A stretch of 64,000 bases of DNA from Pedococcus sp. 5OH_020 (GTDB taxonomy: Bacteria; Actinomycetota; Actinomycetes; Actinomycetales; Dermatophilaceae): contig NZ_JAPYZV010000002.1 of NCBI RefSeq assembly GCF_027812955.1, positions 310,001 to 374,000 on the forward strand, given 5' to 3'. Every line of letters starts with the position of its first letter. Position 1 is the stretch's first letter. Made by a program: the position numbers and the translations under genes. This document shows, piece by piece, positions 35,895 to 44,743 of the stretch. A model generated the notes under the pieces. That model was given only the letters and a program-made list of their open reading frames with translations, ran no database searches and was not told the DNA's origin.

Positions 35895-37400
35895 GTGAGG
35901 GACAGTCCACCGTTGCCGCTCCGAGAGGAGACGCTGGGCCGGCTTGACCACCGGGTGGCCCGCCCGGCATACGACCGCTCCACGGTGACCGCCGGCATCG
36001 TCCACTTCGGCGTGGGCGGGTTCCACCGAGCTCACGAGGCGATGTACCTCGACACCTTGATGAACGGTGGCCAGGCACTGGACTGGGGAGTGTGTGGTGT
36101 CGGTGTGCTGCCGCAGGACCGGCGGATCATCGACACGCTCACGGCGCAGGACGGCCTGTACACGCTGGTGCTGAAACACCCCGACGGTCATCGCGAGGCC
36201 CGGGTCATCGGGTCCATCGTCGAGATGATGTTCGGCCCCGACGACCCCGCAGCCGTCGTGGCGCGCCTCGCCGACGACCGGACGCGCATCGTGTCGCTGA
36301 CCATCACGGAGGGCGGGTACCTGGTCAACCAGGTGACCGGCGAGCTCGACGACTCAGATCCGGCGACGCAGGCGGACCTCGCGCCGGCGGCGACGCCGCG
36401 CACAGTGTTCGGCTTCCTCGCCGCTGCCCTGGACCTCAGGCGCCGCGAGGGACGGCCGCCCTTCACCGTGCTCAGCTGTGACAACCTGCCGGACAACGGC
36501 GACGTGGCCAGGCGGATGCTCTGCGCCTTCGCCCGGCGCAGGGACGCGGCGCTCGCCGACTGGATCCAGGCCGAGGTCGCCTTCCCCAACTGCATGGTGG
36601 ACCGCATCACCCCGGCCACCGCTGACGAGGACGTCGAAGCACTACGCGACGACTTCGGGGTCGCGGACGGCTGGCCGGTGGTGTGCGAACCGTTCACCCA
36701 GTGGGTGCTCGAGGACAGGTTCACCCAGGGGCGGCCCCCGCTGCACGACGCTGGGGTGCAGCTGGTGGACGACGTCGTGCCCTACGAGCTGATGAAGCTG
36801 CGGCTGCTGAACGCCAGCCACCAGGCGCTGTGCTACCTCGGCTACCTCAGCGGGTACCGCTATGCGCACGAGGTGTGCCAGGACCCGCTGTTCGTGCGGT
36901 TCCTCCTGGCGTACATGGAGCGCGAGGGCAGCCCCACGCTCCCGGCACTGCCTGGCGTCGACCTGGACGCCTACCGCCACCAGCTCGTCGAGCGGTTCGC
37001 CAACCCGGAGGTGCGCGACACCCTCGCGCGCCTGTGTGCCGAGTCCTCGGACCGCATCCCGAAGTGGCTGCTGCCCGTGGTGCGGGAGAACCTGCGCGCT
37101 GGCGGCGAGATCGAGCGTTCCGCCCTGGTGGTGGCGAGCTGGGCACGGTACGCCGAGGGCGTCGACGAGAGCGGTGAGCCGATCCTCGTGGTGGACCGGC
37201 ACCGCGACCGCCTCATGGCGGCGGCAGCCCGGCAGGGAGAGGACCCCCTCGCCTTCGTTCGCGACCCCGACCTGTTCGGAGACCTCGCCCAGGACTCCCG
37301 CTTCGCCGCGGCCTACTCCGAGGCGCTGAGGCAGCTGCACGAGCTGGGGGCCCGGGCGACGCTGCAGGCCCGAGCGTCGCGGGACGCCGGGGGCCGCTGA
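35895..37400 (+). CDS. Mannitol dehydrogenase-family oxidoreductase
   Basis: Polyol-specific long-chain dehydrogenase of 501 residues. The NAD-binding N-terminal domain holds IVHFGVGGFHRAHEAMYLDT and TVLSCDNLPDNGDVARRML; the C-terminal domain has the catalytic signature ELMKLRLLNASHQALCYLGY with the active-site Lys and Asn-x-x-His. Members oxidise mannitol, arabinitol or sorbitol, or reduce fructuronate/tagaturonate. GTG at 35895 follows a GAGGCG-type purine run. Its stop codon lies inside the first unit of a 14-bp tandem repeat. Confidence 0.93.
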   Translation: MRDSPPLPLREETLGRLDHRVARPAYDRSTVTAGIVHFGVGGFHRAHEAMYLDTLMNGGQALDWGVCGVGVLPQDRRIIDTLTAQDGLYTLVLKHPDGHREARVIGSIVEMMFGPDDPAAVVARLADDRTRIVSLTITEGGYLVNQVTGELDDSDPATQADLAPAATPRTVFGFLAAALDLRRREGRPPFTVLSCDNLPDNGDVARRMLCAFARRRDAALADWIQAEVAFPNCMVDRITPATADEDVEALRDDFGVADGWPVVCEPFTQWVLEDRFTQGRPPLHDAGVQLVDDVVPYELMKLRLLNASHQALCYLGYLSGYRYAHEVCQDPLFVRFLLAYMEREGSPTLPALPGVDLDAYRHQLVERFANPEVRDTLARLCAESSDRIPKWLLPVVRENLRAGGEIERSALVVASWARYAEGVDESGEPILVVDRHRDRLMAAAARQGEDPLAFVRDPDLFGDLAQDSRFAAAYSEALRQLHELGARATLQARASRDAGGR

Positions 37401-37459
37401 GCCGGTTCCGCCGAGCCGGTTCCGCTGAGCCGGTTCCGCTGAGCCGGTTCCGCTGAGCC
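37394..37459 (+). repeat. 14-bp tandem repeat, 4.7 copies
   Basis: Unit CCGCTGAGCCGGTT, four full copies (one base changed in the second) and a partial fifth. The first unit contains the TGA of the mannitol dehydrogenase-type gene, so the array grew out of its 3' end. No stable hairpin forms within a unit. Confidence 0.9.
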
Positions 37460-37510
37460 AGGGCGGTGGGCGCTCGTACGCTGTCCCTACCGTCCCACCC
37501 AGTGCTGTCC

Positions 37511-37590
37511 CGTCCCGTCCTGTCCTGCCCCGTCCTGTGCTGTCCTGCCTCGTCCTGTGCTGTCCTGCCTCGTCCTGTCCCGCCCTGCCC
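37511..37590 (+). repeat. 20-bp tandem repeat, 4 copies, C/T-rich
   Basis: Four 20-base units; the two central ones (37531-37550 and 37551-37570) are identical, built from smaller CGTCC/TGTCC pieces. The plus strand is almost purine-free over 80 bases. It sits between two polyol dehydrogenase genes, 47 bases before the next start. Confidence 0.9.
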
Positions 37591-37637
37591 AGTCGCGGCC
37601 TCTCTAGCGAGGCCTGCCCCATCTCCTGGAGGCCCTC

Positions 37638-38659
37638 GTGCGCACCGCTCTCCTCAACCGGCCCGGCGACCTCACGCTCGTCGAGCGGCCCGTCCCGCAG
37701 CCGGCCCCCGACGAGGTGCTGGTCAGAGTGCTGGCGGTCGGCGTCTGCGGTTCCGACACCCATTACTACGACCACGGCAGGATCGGCAGGTTCGTGGTGA
37801 GGCAGCCGCTCGTCCTCGGCCATGAGGCGTCCGGCGTCATCGAGGCGGTCGGCGCCGACGTCGACGAGCGACGCGTGGGGCAGCGCGTCTCCATCGAGCC
37901 GGGTGTGCCCTGCCGGGCCTGCGAGCAGTGCCTCTCCGGTCGCTACAACTCTGCCCCGACATGGTGTTCCATGCCACGCCGCCGGTCGACGGCTCGCTGG
38001 CCGAGCTCGTCACCATCCACCATGCCTTCGCACACCCCGTCCCGGACACGGTCAGCGACGAGGCCGCGGCCCTGCTCGAGCCGCTGTCGGTCGGCATCTG
38101 GGCCTGCCGCAAGGGCGAGGTCCGTCCAGCGTCCAGGGTGCTGGTCACCGGCGCAGGTCCGATCGGGCTGGTCTGCGTACAGGTCGCCAAGGCCTGCGGC
38201 GCGACCGAGATCACCGTGGCCGACGTGAACCCGGACCGGCTGGCTGTCGCGGTGGAGGTGGGCGCTACCAGGATCATCGACACAGCTGGGGCCACTGTCG
38301 GCGACACGTTGAGGGACGCGGACCCCCCTCAGGTGCTGCTCGAATGCTCGGGCCATGCGGGCGTGACGGCCCAGGGAGTCCGCGCGCTCGGCCCCGGTGG
38401 CAGGGCCGTGCTGGTGGGGATGGGCGGCGACGAGCTGACACTGCCCCTGTCCGTCATCCAGGAGCGCGAGCTGGTTGTCACGGGGACGTTCCGATACGCC
38501 GGCACGTGGCCGACGGCCGTCGCTCTCGCGGCCTCGGGCAGGGTCGACCTCGAGCGGCTCGTCACCGGGCGCTACGGACTCGCCGACGCGGCGTCTGCCC
38601 TGACAGCGGTCCGTGACACGCCAGGCGCCATCAAGTCGATCATCAACCCGCAGGCATGA
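37638..38659 (+). pseudogene. Zinc polyol dehydrogenase (sorbitol/xylitol type), frameshifted
   Basis: An MDR-family polyol dehydrogenase interrupted by a one-base loss. Frame 1 (GTG 37638, with GGAGG six bases upstream) gives [25 protein letters not shown] and [10 protein letters not shown]; the reading then continues one frame over as LCPDMVFHATPPVDGSLAEL, VLVTGAGPIGLVCVQVAKAC and on to IKSIINPQA. Restoring one C after 37949 makes AAC-CTC-TGC and a normal protein of about 340 residues. Either a recent mutation in a Zn-site codon region or a sequencing error in the consensus. Its stop overlaps the start of the next gene. Confidence 0.88.
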
Positions 38660-39726
38660 CCCCATTGCAGGAGCGCGGCGTGGCGACGATGCGGGCAGTG
38701 CGGTTGCCCGGAGACAGCACGGTGGAGACCGTCACGGTGGACGTGCCGCAACCCGGGGACGGCCAGCTGCTGCTCAGGATGCGCGCGTCGTCGATCTGCG
38801 GCAGCGACATCAGAGCCATCTACCGCGAACATCTCGGGCACGGGGCCGAGGCGTACCAGGGGGTCGTCGCGGGGCACGAACCGTGCGGGGAGGTGGCCGC
38901 GACCGGACCCGGTACGCGGCGGCTGCGGGTCGGCGACCGCGTCGTGGTGCACCACATCGCCGGGTGCGGCCAGTGCGAGCAGTGCCATCGCGGCTACCCG
39001 GTGGGCTGCCAGTCGCCCTTCCGCGCCGCTCACGGGTGGCAGCGCGACGGTGGCCATGCGGAGTTCATGCTGGCGCAGGAGGAGTCCTGCCTCGCGTTGC
39101 CGGAACCGCTGACCTTCGTCGACGGCGCGCTCGTCTCGTGCGGCTTCGGCACGGCGTACGAGGCCCTGCTGCGGGCCGGTGTCAGCGGTCGCGACCGGCT
39201 GCTCGTCACTGGCTTGGGACCAGTGGGGCTTGCCGTGGCGATGCTGGGCCGCGCCCTGGGCGCGACCACCGTGCTGGGCACCGACGTCTCGGCCGAGAGG
39301 GTCGGGCTCGCGCTGAGGCTGGGGCTCGTGGACCTGGCGGTACCCCCGGACTCCCTCGACGCCGCGGTGGCCGACGCCACGGACGGCTTCGGCTGCGAGG
39401 TGGCGGTGGACTGCTCGGGAAGCACCACGGCGCGGGAGTCGGCGCTGCGCAACACCAGGGCCTGGGGACGCTGCGTGTTCGTCGGCGAGGGCGGCTCGGT
39501 GACCTTCGCCGTGTCGGACCTGCTCATCCACCGGCAGATCGCCCTCCACGGGTCCTGGGTCAGCTCCGTGCGGCACATGGAGGAGCTGCTCGAGCTCCTC
39601 GTCCGGTGGGACCTGCACCCGGAGAGGGTGGTGACGCACCGCTTTCCGCTCGAGGAGGCCGAGGCGGCGTACCGGCTGGCGGCGGAGGGACACTCGGGCA
39701 AGGTGACCCTGGTGATGGAGGACTGA
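38656..39726 (+). CDS. Zinc-dependent alcohol/polyol dehydrogenase (MDR family)
   Basis: Dehydrogenase of 356 residues. Catalytic zinc ligands in ICGSD and AGHEPCGEV, structural zinc Cys cluster in GCGQCEQCHRGYPVGC, Rossmann motif VTGLGPVGLAVAML. Resembles threonine/sorbitol dehydrogenase-like proteins; substrate unknown but the operon suggests a polyol or sugar. ATG at 38656 overlaps the stop of the frameshifted gene; an ATG 11 codons on (MRAVRLPGD) is the more usual N-terminus for the family and may be the true start. Confidence 0.9.
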   Translation: MTPLQERGVATMRAVRLPGDSTVETVTVDVPQPGDGQLLLRMRASSICGSDIRAIYREHLGHGAEAYQGVVAGHEPCGEVAATGPGTRRLRVGDRVVVHHIAGCGQCEQCHRGYPVGCQSPFRAAHGWQRDGGHAEFMLAQEESCLALPEPLTFVDGALVSCGFGTAYEALLRAGVSGRDRLLVTGLGPVGLAVAMLGRALGATTVLGTDVSAERVGLALRLGLVDLAVPPDSLDAAVADATDGFGCEVAVDCSGSTTARESALRNTRAWGRCVFVGEGGSVTFAVSDLLIHRQIALHGSWVSSVRHMEELLELLVRWDLHPERVVTHRFPLEEAEAAYRLAAEGHSGKVTLVMED

Positions 39727-39912
39727 TGGGCGACGAGCGAACCCGGGCGGCCGGAGTCGACGCCAGGACGCAGTCGACGGTCCGCGGACACCGTTGAGCC
39801 CAGCGCGTCGATCTGCGACAGCGCGGCCCGCCCCGAGCTCACGCACCCCAACGGCGTCCGGGTCGGCTACCTGTCCACGGGCGTGCGTGGACGGCTGCGC
39901 GCGTCCCGGTGA
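39726..39912 (+). pseudogene. Short gene remnant after the dehydrogenases
   Basis: An ATG overlapping the previous stop opens a 23-codon frame (MGDERTRAAGVDARTQSTVR); one base out of frame, coding-like sequence continues as SICDSAARPELTHPNGVRVG and ends at a TGA directly against the convergent PucR gene. It looks like the 5' end of a lost fourth gene of the polyol operon. I cannot name the family. Confidence 0.35.
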
Positions 39913-41457
39913 CTACCTCCACGTGCCGGCGCCCACCTCCACGGCAGCCACGAGCTGCAACCGCACCGCCAGCCGCACGGTCGGGTCCTCGAGGTCAAGC
40001 CCCGCCACGTCCGCCACGCGGCTCATCCGGTAGCGCATCGTGTTGGGGTGGACGTGGATGGCGGCCGCGGCACGGGCCGGTGCCCCCGGGTGGTCGAGCC
40101 ACGCGGCCAACGTGCGGACAAGCTCGGCGTGGTGCTCTAGGTCGTAGGCCCGCAGCAGGGCGACAGGGCCCTGTGCGTCGCTCTCAGCCAGGCCGGCCAC
40201 CGCCCGGTTCACGGTGACCTCTGCCCAGAGCTCCTCGTGCGTGGCCACGGAGCGCAGCGGTGGAGCCGCACTGTCGACCTCCCGGGCCTGTGCTCGCGAG
40301 CGCCCGAGGTCACCGGCCTGGTATGCCGGCCGCCCGGCCCGCGCCGTCAGCTCCAGCCCCTCCTCCCGAGCGCGGGCGACCACGGCGCCGAGCCAGCCCC
40401 ACGAGCCCGCCGAGGCGTCGTCGGCGTCCCGCACCACGGCGTATGGCCGCCCGTCGAGGTCGGCCAGCAGCGGCTGGTTCCAGGCGTTGCGGCGACAGAC
40501 CGACTCCCACAGGTCGAGCTGATGCGCCGCGTCGCCCAAGCCGCCCGAGCCGCCCAGCGCGACGGCCCTCCAGGGACCTGGCGGGAGCCAGGAGTCGGCA
40601 CCGGCCGCGCTCCCCGACAGCACCCCGCGCAGACGGTCGGCGGCGACCCGGCGGGACAGGTCTGCCTGGGCGCGCAGCCGCAACAGGTGAAGGGCGACCA
40701 CGGATGCCGTCTGGACGAGCTCCGCGACGACGTCCACGGGCGGACGTCCCTCGACCAGGGCCCAGATCGAGCCCAGCCACTCGCCCCCCGCTCGGACCGG
40801 GATGACCAGGCGCGGTTTCGTGCCGCCCGACGCCGGGACGAAGACCGGCTCCGCCGAGCGCGCCAGCCGACGGAAGACGCCCTGGGCGCGAAGGGTGGCC
40901 AGGACCTGGTCCGGCACCCGGCGGCCCACGATCGTGGAGACGCGCGCCGGGTCGGTGAGGTCCTGGCGGGCGGAGTAGGCCAGCACCCGGGACTGGGCGT
41001 CCTCGATCGTCACCGGAGCGTCGACGAGGGCCGCCGCGGCGTCCGCGAGCGCGAAGAGGTCGTCCTGGACAGGTGCGTCCTCGCGACGGCCGGGGCCCAC
41101 TGCGGCACGGTCGAGTACGCCCCGCAGCAGCCAGACGACGTGTGCCCAGGACGCCTGCTCGGCGAGCTCGAGCAGAGCCACGCCGTCCTGAAGGGCCTGG
41201 TCGCGCACGGCGCGACGACGCGCCAGCCCCCGCCGGAGCACTACCCCCCCGGCACCGGCGGCGGCGGCGGCGGAGACCAGCGAGACAGCTGCCTGCGTGC
41301 TGTCCATTCCGACTCCCAGCACCAGGTCGTCCGGCTGGCCCACGATGCCGTGGCTCGGTTCCGCGATGGTCACGTCGTCGACCGCGCCGTGGGCGGGCGC
41401 CACGCCGATGTTGAGGAGCCCGCCGAGGGTGGCGGCCAGGTCGACGACGGAGAGCAT
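39913..41457 (-). CDS. PucR-family transcriptional regulator
   Basis: Regulator of 514 residues. The N-terminal purine-catabolism regulatory domain (about 1-120), a middle CdaR/GGDEF-like region (about 280-400), and the C-terminal PucR helix-turn-helix AAAAIHVHPNTMRYRMSRVA with DLEDPTVRLAVRLQLV are visible. PucR proteins activate genes for amino acids, purines or other nitrogen compounds. Divergent from the D-amino-acid dehydrogenase-like gene across 102 bases, which makes that gene its probable target. An imperfect CACAA...TTGTG inverted repeat at 41489-41513 is a possible site. Confidence 0.92.
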   Translation of the reverse strand: MLSVVDLAATLGGLLNIGVAPAHGAVDDVTIAEPSHGIVGQPDDLVLGVGMDSTQAAVSLVSAAAAAGAGGVVLRRGLARRRAVRDQALQDGVALLELAEQASWAHVVWLLRGVLDRAAVGPGRREDAPVQDDLFALADAAAALVDAPVTIEDAQSRVLAYSARQDLTDPARVSTIVGRRVPDQVLATLRAQGVFRRLARSAEPVFVPASGGTKPRLVIPVRAGGEWLGSIWALVEGRPPVDVVAELVQTASVVALHLLRLRAQADLSRRVAADRLRGVLSGSAAGADSWLPPGPWRAVALGGSGGLGDAAHQLDLWESVCRRNAWNQPLLADLDGRPYAVVRDADDASAGSWGWLGAVVARAREEGLELTARAGRPAYQAGDLGRSRAQAREVDSAAPPLRSVATHEELWAEVTVNRAVAGLAESDAQGPVALLRAYDLEHHAELVRTLAAWLDHPGAPARAAAAIHVHPNTMRYRMSRVADVAGLDLEDPTVRLAVRLQLVAAVEVGAGTWR

Positions 41458-41559
41458 GGCGGAAGGATGCCTCGCCTTGTCCGCATCCCACAAGCCCAAC
41501 CGAGCGCTTTGTGCCCGGAGCCTAATGCGCCCCTCCTGCGGTCCCAGGACCATGGATGT

Positions 41560-42828
41560 ATGTCTCCCGTCACCGCCGCCGGTCTTCCCGTCCCCCAACG
41601 CGTCGCCGTCGTCGGCGCCGGAATGGTCGGACTGTCGACCGCGTGGTTCCTCCAGGAGCACGGCGTGGACGTGACTGTGCTGGACAGGGAAGGCGTCGCT
41701 GCCGGCTCGTCCTGGGGCAACGCCGGCTGGCTGACACCAGGGATCGCTACTCCGCTGCCCGAGCCGGCGGTTCTCAAGTACGGCCTGCGCGCGGTGCTCT
41801 CCCCCTCCTCTCCGGTGTACGTGCCGCCCAGCGCCGACCCGGCCTTCCTCAAGTTCGTCGCCGGCTTCACGCGGCACTCCACCATGAAGGCCTGGAAGAA
41901 GGCGATGGGCTCCCTCGTGCCCGTCAACGACCTCTCGCTGGAGAGCTTCGACGTGCTGCACGCCGGTGGGGTGCAGGCGCAGACCCGGGAGGCCAAGTCG
42001 TTCCTCGCCTCCTACCGCACCGCGGCCGAGCGCGTGACGTTGCTGCGGGAGATCGAGCACATCCACACTGCCGGGCAGGCCATCGAGTTCGAGGCCCTGA
42101 CCGGGGACCAGGCCCGCGCCATCGAGCCGAGCCTGTCCGATGAGATCGGCGCGGCGATCCTGCTCAAGGGGCAGCGGTTCGTCGACCCGGGCTCCTACGT
42201 GCACGCCCTGGCGGACTCGGTCCGTTCCAGGGGCGGCAAGATCCTCGACGCGGCGACGGTCTCCGACGTCCGCGACACGGGAGCGGGCGTGGTGGTCACC
42301 ACGGCCGAGGGCTCCGTCGAGGAGTTCGACGCCGCCGTGCTTGCGACCGGTGCCTGGCTCGGTACGTTGGCGAGACGGTTCGGCGTCCAGAACGTCGTCC
42401 AGGCCGGGCGCGGGTACTCCTTCTCGGTGGCCATCGACCACGTTCCCAACGGCCCCGTCTACTTCCCCGCCCAGCGAGTGGCCTGCACCCCCATCGGCGA
42501 GCGCCTCCGCGTCGCCGGGATGATGGAGTTCCGCAAGCCCGAGGCGGCCCTGGACCACCGGCGCGTGAGGGCGATCGCGGAGGCGGCCCGGCCCCTCCTT
42601 CGCGGGGCGGACCTCGACGACCGCCAGGACGAGTGGGTCGGCTCGCGCCCCTGCACCGTCGACGGCCTACCCCTCATCGGCGCCACGACCAGCCCCCGGG
42701 TCTTCGCGGCCGGCGGGCATGGCATGTGGGGCATCACCCTCGGACCTGTCACGGGTCGCCTGCTGGCCCGCACCATGGTCACCGGCAAGAGGGTCGAGCA
42801 GCTTGCTCCCTTCGACCCACTGCGCTGA
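41560..42828 (+). CDS. FAD-dependent D-amino acid dehydrogenase-like oxidoreductase (DadA/DAO family)
   Basis: Flavoenzyme of 422 residues of the DAO superfamily. FAD-binding motif VAVVGAGMVGLSTAWFLQEH (about 14-33), GSSWGNAGWLTPGIATPLPE as in DadA, DAAVLATGAWLGTLA in the middle, and C-terminal DGLPLIGATTSPRVFAAGGHGMWGITLGPV. DadA oxidatively deaminates D-amino acids, passing electrons to the chain; related enzymes act on hydroxyproline or sarcosine. Start ATG at 41560. Likely controlled by the divergent PucR protein. Confidence 0.9.
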   Translation: MSPVTAAGLPVPQRVAVVGAGMVGLSTAWFLQEHGVDVTVLDREGVAAGSSWGNAGWLTPGIATPLPEPAVLKYGLRAVLSPSSPVYVPPSADPAFLKFVAGFTRHSTMKAWKKAMGSLVPVNDLSLESFDVLHAGGVQAQTREAKSFLASYRTAAERVTLLREIEHIHTAGQAIEFEALTGDQARAIEPSLSDEIGAAILLKGQRFVDPGSYVHALADSVRSRGGKILDAATVSDVRDTGAGVVVTTAEGSVEEFDAAVLATGAWLGTLARRFGVQNVVQAGRGYSFSVAIDHVPNGPVYFPAQRVACTPIGERLRVAGMMEFRKPEAALDHRRVRAIAEAARPLLRGADLDDRQDEWVGSRPCTVDGLPLIGATTSPRVFAAGGHGMWGITLGPVTGRLLARTMVTGKRVEQLAPFDPLR

Positions 42829-42855
42829 GGGGGCGCTTCCATGCACACCGCTGTC

Positions 42856-42875
42856 ATACCCCTCCGGGGTATGGT
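42856..42875 (+). promoter_or_regulatory. CsoR operator and promoter of csoR
   Basis: Perfect inverted repeat ATACCCC-N3-GGGGTAT at 42856-42872. The right arm runs into TATGGT (42870-42875), a -10 box six bases before the ATG, so the transcript is probably leaderless and shut off by CsoR bound on the -10. The same arms occur at copA (56719-56735). Confidence 0.85.
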
Positions 42876-42881
42876 GTGCCC

Positions 42882-43181
42882 ATGAGCACAACAGTCCCAG
42901 CGCCCGGATACCACGGCCGCAAGAACGCGCACCTCAAGCGGCTGCGCCGTGTCGAGGGACAGGTCCGCGGCCTTCAGCGGATGGTCGAGGAGGACCAGTA
43001 CTGCATCGACATCCTCACCCAGGTGTCCGCGGCGACGAAGGCCCTGCAGTCCTTCTCGCTCGAGCTGCTCGAGGAGCACCTGGCCCACTGCGTGGTGGAC
43101 GCGGCGCGGGCGGGCGGCCCCGAGGCGCAGGAGAAGGTGCGGGAGGCCTCTGACGCGATCGCCCGACTGGTCCGGTCCTGA
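42882..43181 (+). CDS. csoR: Copper-sensing transcriptional repressor CsoR
   Basis: All-alpha copper sensor of 99 residues. The Cu(I)-binding triad is Cys41 (in QYCIDILTQV), His66 and Cys70 (in EEHLAHCVVDAA), with the spacing 25 and 4 found in mycobacterial CsoR; LKRLRRVEGQVRGLQRMVEE is the DNA-contacting first helix. Cu(I) releases it from DNA. The ATG at 42882 sits six bases after the -10 box, and the upstream open frame is ignored. Regulates itself and, from operator identity, copA at 56.7 kb. No copZ-type chaperone gene was found in this window. Confidence 0.96.
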   Translation: MSTTVPAPGYHGRKNAHLKRLRRVEGQVRGLQRMVEEDQYCIDILTQVSAATKALQSFSLELLEEHLAHCVVDAARAGGPEAQEKVREASDAIARLVRS

Positions 43182-43187
43182 GCCCCC

Positions 43188-44294
43188 TCAGACCGGCTGC
43201 GGACTGCGGCGGACCGACCAGGCGAGCATCGACAGACCGCCGACGGGGATCTCCATCCCGAACGTGAAGGCCCGGTAGAGCAGGACCCCAGCGGCTGCCA
43301 CCGTCGAGTCGACCTGCAGGGCAGCCAGAGCGCCGGTCATGCCGACCTCGACGACCCCGGTTGCGCCAGGGGTGAGGACCACCAGCGACAGGACCCGCTC
43401 GACCGCGAACGCGGCCAGCACCACCGCTGGGCTCGGGGTGACGCCCAGCATCCGTAGCGAGAGCCAGAGCAGGGCGGCCTGCAGCGAGGCGTACGCCACC
43501 TTGCCGAAGACCATCCGTGCCCACCCGTCAGCGACCAGCGCCCTGCTCTCGCGCCGGAAGGCCGCCGCCCGGGCGGCATACCCCTCGGCCGGCGGGTGCA
43601 GCCTACGGCCGTGTGAGCACAGCACGTCCCCCCAGGCACCGACCGTGCGGACGGCCCGGTCGTCCCGGGCGAGAAGCCACACCACCAGCGCGACGAAGGT
43701 GAGCAGCCCCAGACCGACGTACGCCGCGCCGTTCAGGGTGCCCCCGGCCTCGACACCCGCCGCCGCGAGCCAGAGCAGCGCGACAGCCGGAAGCACGAGC
43801 TTGAGAGCCGTGTCGAAGAGGTTCGTCAGCAGCGCCCATCGGGCGAACGCCGGGGAGCTGAAGCCCCAGGACCGCGCCATCTTCCAGTTCGCCACCGTGC
43901 CGGCTGCGCCCCCCAGGGGTAAGAGGTTGGAGACGAAGCTGCCCGTCAGGTTCAGGAGCAACGCTCGACGGTGCGACAGGCCGGGCAGTGCAGCGGTCAA
44001 GGCCGGCGTATGCGCCCAGAGCCCACTCAGCCAGACCACCGTGAGCAGGACGAGCTGCGCCAGCGACAGCCCGCCGAGCGCCCTGGCGATGGCCGACCAC
44101 TCGGCGCCGGCCACCTTCGGCAGGGCCACAGCCACGAAGCCGGTGGCCAGCGCTCCGGACACGGCCAGTCTCGCGGCACGACGCCGTGCGCCTGGGTGCC
44201 GTACGCGGCCAGGCGCCTTGGAAGGCAGCCGCGCAGCCTCGGTCGGGCGTGGTGCGTCGGTGGGGGGTGGTGCGAGCGCGAGGTCGAGGGCCAT
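43188..44294 (-). CDS. Lysylphosphatidylglycerol synthase-like flippase domain protein (UPF0104)
   Basis: Integral membrane protein of 368 residues with about eight helices; hydrophilic N-terminus of 40 residues. Family features are LLLNLTGSFVSNLLPLGGAA and FAVERVLSLVVLTPGATGVVE. This is the membrane domain of MprF-type proteins without the aminoacyl transferase part, so it may move a lipid or glycolipid across the membrane. Convergent with csoR with a 6-base gap. Confidence 0.88.
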   Translation of the reverse strand: MALDLALAPPPTDAPRPTEAARLPSKAPGRVRHPGARRRAARLAVSGALATGFVAVALPKVAGAEWSAIARALGGLSLAQLVLLTVVWLSGLWAHTPALTAALPGLSHRRALLLNLTGSFVSNLLPLGGAAGTVANWKMARSWGFSSPAFARWALLTNLFDTALKLVLPAVALLWLAAAGVEAGGTLNGAAYVGLGLLTFVALVVWLLARDDRAVRTVGAWGDVLCSHGRRLHPPAEGYAARAAAFRRESRALVADGWARMVFGKVAYASLQAALLWLSLRMLGVTPSPAVVLAAFAVERVLSLVVLTPGATGVVEVGMTGALAALQVDSTVAAAGVLLYRAFTFGMEIPVGGLSMLAWSVRRSPQPV

Positions 44295-44392
44295 GGCCCA
44301 ACGGTGACGGCCGCAACCCCTTCGTCACATCAGGGCAGATACCCATTTCGACCTGGGAGGTGCGCGTCCCCGTCAGGGTCCACCCCGAGGGG

Positions 44393-44743
44393 TCAGTGCA
44401 GAAGCTCCTGCCAGTTCGCTGGCACCGACCCACCCGGTCCCGGAGCCGGCTGGTCGGCAGGGTGCGCCTGGGGCTCGCGCAGCGCCGGGCCCGAGAAGGC
44501 CGCTCCCTCGCGGAAGTCCCAGAACCACTCCTCACCCGGTTCGTACGAGCGGATCACCGGGTGGCCCGTCTCCCGGAAGTGGGCACTGGCGTGCTGGCTG
44601 GGGGAGCTGTCGCAGCATCCGATGTGGCCACACGTGGCACAGCGGCGCAGGTGCATCCACCATCCGTGGGCGGCCAGGCATTCGACGCATCCCGGTCCGC
44701 TGGGTGCGACCGTCGGGTCGATGGCCTCGTACGCGTCGCTCAT
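44393..44743 (-). CDS. UBP-type zinc finger protein
   Basis: Protein of 116 residues dominated by a UBP zinc finger (about 17-85): CVECLAAHGWWMHLRRCATC, GHIGCCDSSPSQHASAHFRE and TGHPVIRSYEPGEEWFWDF, with the Cys/His pattern of the fold. In eukaryotes the fold binds the ubiquitin C-terminus; the role of the many small bacterial forms is unknown. The ATG at 44743 lies in the last unit of a 17-bp repeat that duplicates its ribosome-binding site and start codon. Translation is probably linked to the upstream coiled-coil gene through that repeat. Confidence 0.92.
   Translation of the reverse strand: MSDAYEAIDPTVAPSGPGCVECLAAHGWWMHLRRCATCGHIGCCDSSPSQHASAHFRETGHPVIRSYEPGEEWFWDFREGAAFSGPALREPQAHPADQPAPGPGGSVPANWQELLH

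Noticed and set aside
37394-37590. Possible CRISPR array
   Set aside because: The units are directly adjacent with no unique spacers and no cas genes are present; they are minisatellites.
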